Below, piece by piece: positions 23,901 through 32,900 of a DNA stretch of 64,000 nucleotides. Source of the DNA: Limnomonas spitsbergensis (lineage: Eukaryota > Chlorophyta > Chlorophyceae > Chlamydomonadales); contig JAYJMM010000110.1 of NCBI GenBank assembly GCA_037349105.1, forward strand, positions 558,001 through 622,000, in the 5' to 3' direction. The position numbers and the translations under genes were made by a program. Below the pieces are notes generated by a model. It did not search any database and was not told the origin of the DNA. It was given only the letters and a program-made list of their open reading frames with translations. The stretch's first letter is position 1. Each line of letters opens with the position of its first letter.

Positions 23901-26900
23901 CACATGGTGAACGCTTCGCAAACTACCGCGGTGCGGAACAAGGCGCGCGCCCACGCATGCATGGCCATACGCCATGCTCACCTCATGCTAAGCCATGCGT
24001 GACATGTTTCGGAGCAGCATCCATCAACGCTGAACACTTGTGACATTTCTCTGGAAACGTTTAATTGCGTATTCATACTTCACCGCCCTTGCTTTGGCTC
24101 CGCGACCGCACATGCCCCCTCCCCCACCAACTCCCAGGGACACAGCGCGCGCCAACACGCACGCACATCCACGTTCACATTTCGAAAATTAATTTTAACG
24201 TTCCCACGGGCTTACAACGCGAGTCCTATATATTAAAGGAGCAGGAGCCTGTGCGTCCGTCTGTCTGTCCGTCCGTCCGCAACGCTTTTTCTTTAGCATG
24301 GTGGACGAAGTGTTGCGTGCAACACCGACAAATCGGGCGGGTACCATGCTATACCTTTTGGAACGGGACCGAGCGTCGGTTCGGCCGGGGCGAGAGATTT
24401 GCATCGGCCGGACTTTGATATAATTGTAGCGCAAATATATGTGGGCTGTGCGTGATAATCAGCAGCGGTGCATAAACAATTATCGCTGCAACAAATGCGG
24501 GGGGCCCGACAGTTGGACCCCACCCCCGCCGTGTCGGGGCGTGACGAAGCTTCCGGAACCTGCAGAAACTGCCCAGGCCACACGGCGACGGGCCTAGCTT
24601 TACGACGGAATACCGGACAGCGCTGATCTAAATTGCGCTGGATAGGTCTTTCAAAGGCGCATCTTTCGATACGTAACAAAATATTGGGAGCGCAGGACGC
24701 ATCGACAAAACGACCTCCGCCGTGCAGCAGCCCACCCAGCAGCACATGCGTGCAGTCCGCGACGGACTCTGTATGCTTTAACTTGTCGACGCAAGCGCTG
24801 TTGGTGCCGACCTAAATTGCACTGGAAAGGTCTTGCAAAGGGGCTTCTTTCGATATGTCACCAGCATGCACAAGCTCAGCGTCGACAAAGTACGGAAGGG
24901 ACGCGCCTTGCAGAATCCAGCGAATTGTTTGGCCCACATCGCAAGGTCAATTGTGCCCTAACTTTCCGACTCGGCCGCGCCTCGTGCCGATGGACAGTGC
25001 TCCAGGAAGGTACTGTCAATGGGCGTCGTTCCATCGAGGCAGCATATGCTGGATCATAAAGGAGCACCATATTCAGGGCCGCACCCACTCCCTTCACCCA
25101 AGGTACCATGCCATGCAAGCCACATGGGGCGCAACTCAGGTCATACCTTGCCAATTAATTCGCAGCTCTCAGCCACGTTCTGGCCAGTCATACATGTTCA
25201 CTACATGAACACATGCACGTTCCATTAGCCCGCTCTGCCTCATAGCTTCGCAAGTTATTCCGATGCGAAACATGCCGCGCATGGCCATGCACACGACATG
25301 GGATCCAATTCAGGTCATACCTTGCCAATTAATTCGCAATTCTCCGCCACGTTCTGGTCAATCATACATCTTCAGTACATGAACACATGCACGCTCTATT
25401 GCCATGCTCTGCCTCGGAGCTTCGCAAGTTATTCCGATGCGAAACATGCCGCGCATGGCCAGGCAAGCCACATGAGGCGCAATTCAGGTCATACCTTGCC
25501 AATTAATTCAAAGCTCTCTGCCACATTCTGGCCAGTCATACATGACCAGCATATGAACATATGCACACTTAATTAACCTGCCCTGCCTCATAGCTTCACA
25601 ACTTATTGCAATGCGAAACATGGCGCGCATGGCCATGCACACCACATGTGATCCAATTCAGGGTAAACCTTGCCAATTAATTCGCAGCTCTCCGCCATAT
25701 TCTGGCCAATCATACATCTTCAGTACATGAACACATGCACGCTCCATTGCCATCCTCTGCCTCGGAGATTCGCAAGTTATTGCGATGCGAAACATGCCGC
25801 GCATGGCCATGCACACGACATGGGGTGCAATTCAGGGCAAGCCTTGCCAATTCATTCGCAATTCTCCTCCATGTTCTGGTCAGTCATTCATCTTGAGTAC
25901 ATGAACACATGCACGCTTCATTAGCCTGCTCTGCATGAGAGCTTCGCAAGTTATTGCGATGCGAAACATGGCACGCATGGCCAGGCACACCACCACATGT
26001 GATCCAATTCAGGGCAAACCGTGCCAATTAATTGGCAGCTCTCCGCCACTTTTTGCTCAGTCATACATAACTGCTACACCAACACATGCACGCTGAATTA
26101 GCCTGCTCTGTCTCACAGCTTCGCAAGTTATTGCGATGCGTATCATGCCGCGCGTGGCCAGGCACACGACATGGGATCCAATTCAGGGCAAACATTGCCA
26201 ATTAATTCGCAATTCTCCTCCATGTTCTGGTCAGTCATTCATCTTGAGTACATGAACACATGCACGCTTCATTAGCCTGCTCTGCATGAGAGCTTCGCAA
26301 GTTATTGCGATGCGAAACATGGCACGCATGGCCAGGCACACCACCACATGTGATCCAATTCAGGGCAAACCGTGCCAATTAATTGGCAGCTCTCCGCCAC
26401 TTTTTGCTCAGTCATACATAACTGCTACACCAACACATGCACGCTTAATTAGCCTGCTCTGTCTCACAGCTTCGCAAGTTATTGCGATGCGAATCATGCC
26501 GCGCGTGGCCCGGCACACGACATGGGATCCAATTCAGGGCAAACCTTGCCAATTAATTCGCAGCTCTCCGCCACGTTCTGGTCATTTATACATCACTGCT
26601 ACATCAACACATGCACGCTTTATTAGCTCGCTCTGCCCCAGAGCTTCGCAAGTTATTGCGATGCGAAACATGCCGCGCATGGCCAGGCACACCACCGCAT
26701 GGGTTCCAACTAAACAATACCCTGCCCTTCCTAGTCCGTATATTCACAACACCGGAGCAAGCTTCATTGGCATGCACATGGTGAACGCTTCGCAAACTAC
26801 CGCGGTGCGCAACAAGGCGCGCGCCCACGCATGCATGGCCAAGCGCCATGCTGACCTCATGCTAAGCCATGCGTGACGTGTTTCGGAGCAGCATCCATCA

Positions 26901-29900
26901 ACGCTGAACACTTGTGACATTTCTCTGGATACGTTTCATTGCGTATTCATACTTCACCGCCCCTGCTTTGGCTCCGCGACCGCGCATGCCCCCTCCCCCA
27001 CCAATTCCCTGGTGCACAGCGCGCGCCAACACGCACGCACATCCACGTTCACATTTCGAACATTAATTTCAACGTTCCCACGGGCTTACAACGCGAGTCT
27101 TTAGTTAAAATCGGAAATTTCTATCTGAATTGAACGAAAATTATTATTTACACCCTAGGGGTGGGCCATTCAAGTCCGCCATGTACATGGACAAGCCTTT
27201 TTGGAAGGGGTCTGGTGCTCTTTTTGACCAGGAAACAGGGGTAAACAAGTCAAGGGAAACAGGGGTAAACAAGTCAAGGGAAACAGGGGTAAACAAGTCA
27301 AGGGAAACAGGGGTAAACAAGTCAAGGGAAACAGGGGTGAACAAGTCAAGGGAAACAGGGGTGAACAAGTCAAGGGAAACAGGGGTGAACAAGTCGAGGG
27401 AAACAGGGGTGAACAAGTCAAGGGAAACAGGGGTGAACAAGTCAAGGGAAACATGGGTGAACAAGTCAAGGGAAACAGGGGTAAACAAGTCAAGGGAAAC
27501 AGGGGTGAACAAGTCAAGGGAAACAGGGGTGAACAAGTCAAGGGAAACAGGGGTGAACAAGTCAAGGGAAACAGGGGTGAACAAGTCAAGGGAAACAGGG
27601 GTAAACAAGTCAAGGGAAACAGGGGTGAACAAGTCAAGGGAAACAGGGGTAAACAAGTCAAGGGAAACAGGGGTGAACAAGTCGAGGGAAATCCAGCTGC
27701 TGCTGATGCATACAGGATGATGTCCACATCAGTGCAAAGTGTGTCACCCTCAAGCTTTATTTCATGTTCCATTCTTCAGCTACATTTCAGCTGCATCACC
27801 GCCCACGGCCATGGAGGAGTAGTGCAGCGAGCCCTGTCCAAGGGCCACTGGCCATGTGATTGTGACGCTATGATGTTTGACTTCCACACCCACCGTCTCT
27901 GCCATGTCCGTGAATAATAATGCTGTATTTTAGGAAAGCGAGGACCTGGACCATGGACTGACGGCTGCGACTGTCCTGCTTCCTTGTTCACGCTCGTCTG
28001 CCCCCTAAAAGCCAGCAAAGCTAGATCCGAGAGCTAGATGTGGATCTACTAGGTCTGGAAAATGAAAGGGGCCACAAATATTTTTGTAATGCTGTGGGAC
28101 AGCCTTCGTTGCAGAGCAGCAAAACAAAGTAAAACTCGGACCGTTCATCATCCCAGACTGCCGAATTACCTCGCAGTTCAAGTCCTGGCATTTATTTGTA
28201 GTATGCATGCAGTCCACGCATCCCTCTAAATAATATGCAATAATATGTAATAATATGTAATTGGTATTAACTGTTGAAATAAAGGAGCATAAGCCCACCC
28301 TTTCTCCTTGCCTGTCTCCCCCCCCTTCTCCCTCTTCCAGCTGCGTTGCTGGATGTTCGCCCCCCTAACTCTAGGCCACATTTGGTTAAGACAACATACA
28401 TGGGCATTTGTTTCATGTTTACAGTTAAAACGTGGAGCTAAAAATCACCCCATTTCTTTGTTTGCCCCCCTCCCCCCCCCCCCCCCCCCCCCCGCCCCTC
28501 ACCCAGTTGTGTTGCTGGAGGTCCAACCTCCTATGGAGATGCGCTGTGGTCCATCGCCATGTTTGGCCTGGCCAACAACACTGTGGATGCCTTGCAGGTA
28601 GCTGAAGTGTGGGGATGGGAGCATGGGAGTTGGGGCTGGTAGGGGGAAGCAGGGCAGTTGATTCATTTTTCGACCCTTCGTACCAGCTGTACAGGGCAGA
28701 GGACGCAGTACAGGTAGCTGACAGGTAGCTGACGGGCCTCTCTGATGAAGGGGAGCAATTCTTCATTACGCCCCCCCACCCCCTGTCCCTTCCCATATTC
28801 AGTCATGACAAGGTCCGAAAGAGTCACACTGAACAACCACGAAGCCAAATCCCTTCCCCCTGAAACCTTTCCCTTGAAACCTGATCCCTAAACGCATCCT
28901 TAAACCCCATTCCCCTCAACTCTTTACCCCAAACCCTAATTCATGAACCCAAAACCCTAGCCCACAGCCCTTACACCTGCAGAACCAGTAGAGAGATGCG
29001 CGGATCAGACCTCACCCCCTAAGCCCGTCAGAAAAAGTGCACGTATGGGGGCCCACGCGAGGGGCCCTCCCCACCCGACGCCTTAGTCCTGGAGGAGATG
29101 CAGCAGAGAGACGCGTCACCCAACCCTGAATCCCATCCTGATCCCCATTACCTCATTCCTTTGCCCTGTATTCCCTGAGGCAGCAGGCCATGCAAAAAAT
29201 CACACCGTTAAACCCTTAACCCGACACCCTAAACCCTATACCCTATACCCAGGTTCTTGTTCAGTCCCTGCAGCGGGACACTCTGCCCAACCTGGCCGCC
29301 GTTTCCGGTTGGAGCTGTTGTACGCTCATCCTGACCGGCCAGGGACTGGACGCCTACCAGCAGTACCTCCAGGTCTGCACAGATCCCAACTTCCCATCCC
29401 CGATACCATCCCCATCGCCGTCCCCATCGCCGTCCCTGTCCCCGTTTCCCGCTCTATCCCCCTCCCCGAGTCTGTCCCCGGCTTCTTCACCATCCCCATC
29501 CACATCCCCGGTCCCGTCGCCAGTGCCATCCCCGTCCCCGTCTCCCGCTCCGACACCCTCCCCGTCCCCCTCCCCGTCCCTCAGCCACTCTCCTAGACCT
29601 TCTCCTGTTCCATCTCCTACCCCGTCTCCCCTACCCTCTCCCATTCCATCCCCCCTGCCGTCTCCCACACCTTCTCCCATACCATCACCCACGCCGTCTC
29701 CCACACCATCCCCCACACCTATTCCCACACCTTCCCCCGCACCATCTCCCACCCCGTCCCCCGCCCCGCCCACGTCGTCTCCTTCCCCATCCCTCTCGCC
29801 GGCCCCCCGCCCGTCCCCCTTCCCGCTGGGGTTGTGCTACCTTCGCTTCGCCATGTCCTCCCTGACAGACACCTCTCAGGATTTAAACCAGGTTTATGTG

Positions 29901-32900
29901 GTTTGCGATCGCCTCGCAAACGACCTGAACGACTTCGTCGCAGCAAGTCTCGATCTCCAACTGGTGTATAACTTCAGGTCAGTTTCAGCGTGTTCAACCC
30001 TAAACATAAAACCCTAAACCCAACCCTAAACCCTTACCTAACCCTAAATCCTTTTAGGGTCTGCTCAAGCCACAAACCCAGTTTATAAGTATGTTATTTT
30101 AGACCGCCTTGCCGATGATCAGAACGAATTCGTTGCGGCAAGTATTGGAATCCGGTCAAGGTTTGCTTGGTCCGCATCGGCCCAGTCATAGCTGGCCAGC
30201 AGCCTGCCAACGGAAGTCTTCAATGACACACTAGATAAACAGTGATATGTGTTGCATGCTGTGCTGTGCTGTGCTGTGCTGTGCTGTGCTGTGCTGTGCT
30301 GTGATTTCCTCAGCTGTGCTACTCAAAGTCTTTCTCCCAACATGTGTGGTGGGTTTAGGTTTGGGAACCCCTAGAAACTCCCAGCATGCTGTGCTGTGCT
30401 GTGCTGTGCTGTGCCACACAAAGGCTTTCTCCCAACATGTGTGGTGGGTTTAGGGTTTAGGTTTGGGAACGCCTAGAAACTCCCAGCATGCTGTGCTGTG
30501 CTGTGCTGTGCTGTGCTGTGCTGTGCCACACAAAGGCTTTCTCCCAACATGTGTGGTGGGTTCAGGGTTTAGGGTTGGGAACCCCTAGAAACCCCTTGCA
30601 TGCTGTGTTGTGCTGTGCGACACTAAGCCTACCTCCTATCAAGCTGTGCAGTGCTGCGGTATACCACACTTAGTCTTTCTTGCAGAGTGCTGTGCTGTGC
30701 TACCGGCATGCGTTCTCCCAATGTGCTGCATATCACGCTGTGCTTGCATGCTGCCCTGCAGCACATTTTTATTTTGGTAAACCAGTCGAATATGATGGGG
30801 AGGCATAGGGACCCTACACGTCCGAGACAATCTTTTTGCAAGGGTGTGTTTCCCTTTATGTGTCGAGCATTGGTTGCATCGGGATAGTGGAGGTGACCGA
30901 TCCCTTCCCATCCCATGCCTGAGCACGCTGCCATGCTCCCTCATGACTTGTCCACACTGGTTTCACACTTCATAACCCACCTTACCCACGCAAGCAATTT
31001 CATACCCCAGAGAGCTTTGAAGGGTGCAGGAGGGGTTGCGAAAACGCCCTTACGAAACACAGGCCCAGCATACTGGGAAACAAAACAGAAAACGATTCGC
31101 TGGCCCAAGCTGCTCCCAGCCTGTCGCCCTCAAAGTGTATACAGTGTGGATATTCTTCATAGTGTGATCACTCGCTCCTGACAGGTCCTGCTCCTTCTCT
31201 ATCTCAAAGATCCACCCCTCTGAGAACACACTGAGTGCGTCTACCAAAACTTCACAAGCTCCCCTCCCTGCCCCCCCCCCCCCCCCCCTCCCTCTCTGCT
31301 GCAGATTCAGTTGCGCCGCTCCCAACCTGTTACCCTCAAAACTTCACAAGCTCCCCTCCCTGCCCCCCCCTCTCTGCTGCAGATTCAGTCGCACTGCCCC
31401 TAACCTGTTGCCCTCAAAACTTCACAAGCTCCCCTCCCTGCCCCCCCCACCTATCTGTTGCGGATTCAGTTGCACCGCCCTAACCTGTTGCCCTCAAAAG
31501 TTCACAAACTTCCCTCCCTGCCCCCCCCCCTCCTCTCTGTTGCGAATTCAGTTGCACTGCCCCATAACCTGTTGCCAGGCTCAAAACTTCACGAGCTCCC
31601 CTCCCTGCCCCCCCCCTCCTCTCTGTTGCGGATTCAGTTACGCAGCCCCTAACCTGTTGCCCTCAAAACTTCACAAGCTCCCCTCCCTGCCCCCCCTCAC
31701 CTCTCTGTTGCGGATTCAGTTGCGCCGCCCCTAACCAGTACCGCGCTCCAGGGATCTGGGCCATCACGATGTTTGCTGTTCCGCTCAACAACTTTGACGC
31801 CGCTCAGGTGGGGCCTCTTGTGGTTTGTGTGAAGGGGTGGGGCGCGGGGCTGCATCGCGTCCAACCCCAGAAGTTGCGCTCCAGGGATCAGGGCCGTCGT
31901 GCTTTTTGGAATCTCGCTCAACAAATCTGACGCCGCTCAGGTGGGGCCTCTTGGTACCCCCTTGTGTGAACAGTATGAAGGCGGGAGCGCGGGGCTGCAT
32001 TTCACCCAACCCAAGAAGTTGCGCTTCAGGGATCTGGGCTGTCACGATGCTTGGAATCTCGCTGTCAAACCACGACGCAGCTCAGTCGTAGCCTCGTTGT
32101 GTCTGTGCGCATAGAATTGAGGGGGAGCGCGCCAGCATGGGACTTCTGCCACAACAGGGTCTAGGGTTAAGTAAAATGGGACAACGGATGTTTCGTTATG
32201 TCTTCACACACACGGCATACATGATTAGGTTTTGTTTCGGCAGTTGTGGACGGGCGTTGCAATGTTGTGGCTGAAGGTGTGGCTCCCTAATCTGTTTAGA
32301 ACGGTGCGTACCCGCTGAGCGCCCTGCTAAACGCTCGGCCGCGTGGGGATGAGCGGGATGAGCAAGCTCAACTCCAGCTACCATGCACAGCCAGGATCAT
32401 GGTGCAGCCATGCCACCCTCACGTAGGAGGGGGGCAGAAACAGGGAGCCCGGCAATCGAGACAGGGGGAGAGAGAGGATCGTTCGGCGTGTTCGACCCCT
32501 CAGCCTTTGGGTATGGATGCCACCAGTGTTGTTGCCTAATCTGTGCCCTATGGCGTGTCGTTTGTCAGTGGGGTGCCGTTTATCGAGGTGAGTAAGGCAT
32601 TGAGGTTGCTACAAAAAAACCCACAAGAAAACCCACAAGAAAACGCACAAGAAAACGCACAAGAAAACATGGCCTGAGCTCACAACTGATGTGCGACCAC
32701 GGTCTTAACTGATGTGTCACTGTGTCCAGTGCTTTTTTCAGTGTGCTCCAGCAACTATTTAGCTACAATGCAATTTAGCTACAACTTCACTACATTGCAA
32801 TTTAGCCACTAATGATGTAGCGACAGCCTGTGGCCTATGGGTTGTGGTGCAGCAAACTGTGCCGCTTAAGCCACTAAATTCGGGCGGGTCGTGGTTTCAG

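Noticed and set aside
22405..26860. CRISPR-like regular repeats
   Set aside because: Monomers are contiguous 174-bp satellite with no spacers; the genome is eukaryotic.
27130..27720. 196-aa ORF of ETGVNKSR repeats, plus similar ORFs in other frames
   Set aside because: A 24-bp minisatellite open in many frames; inside a pherophorin intron.
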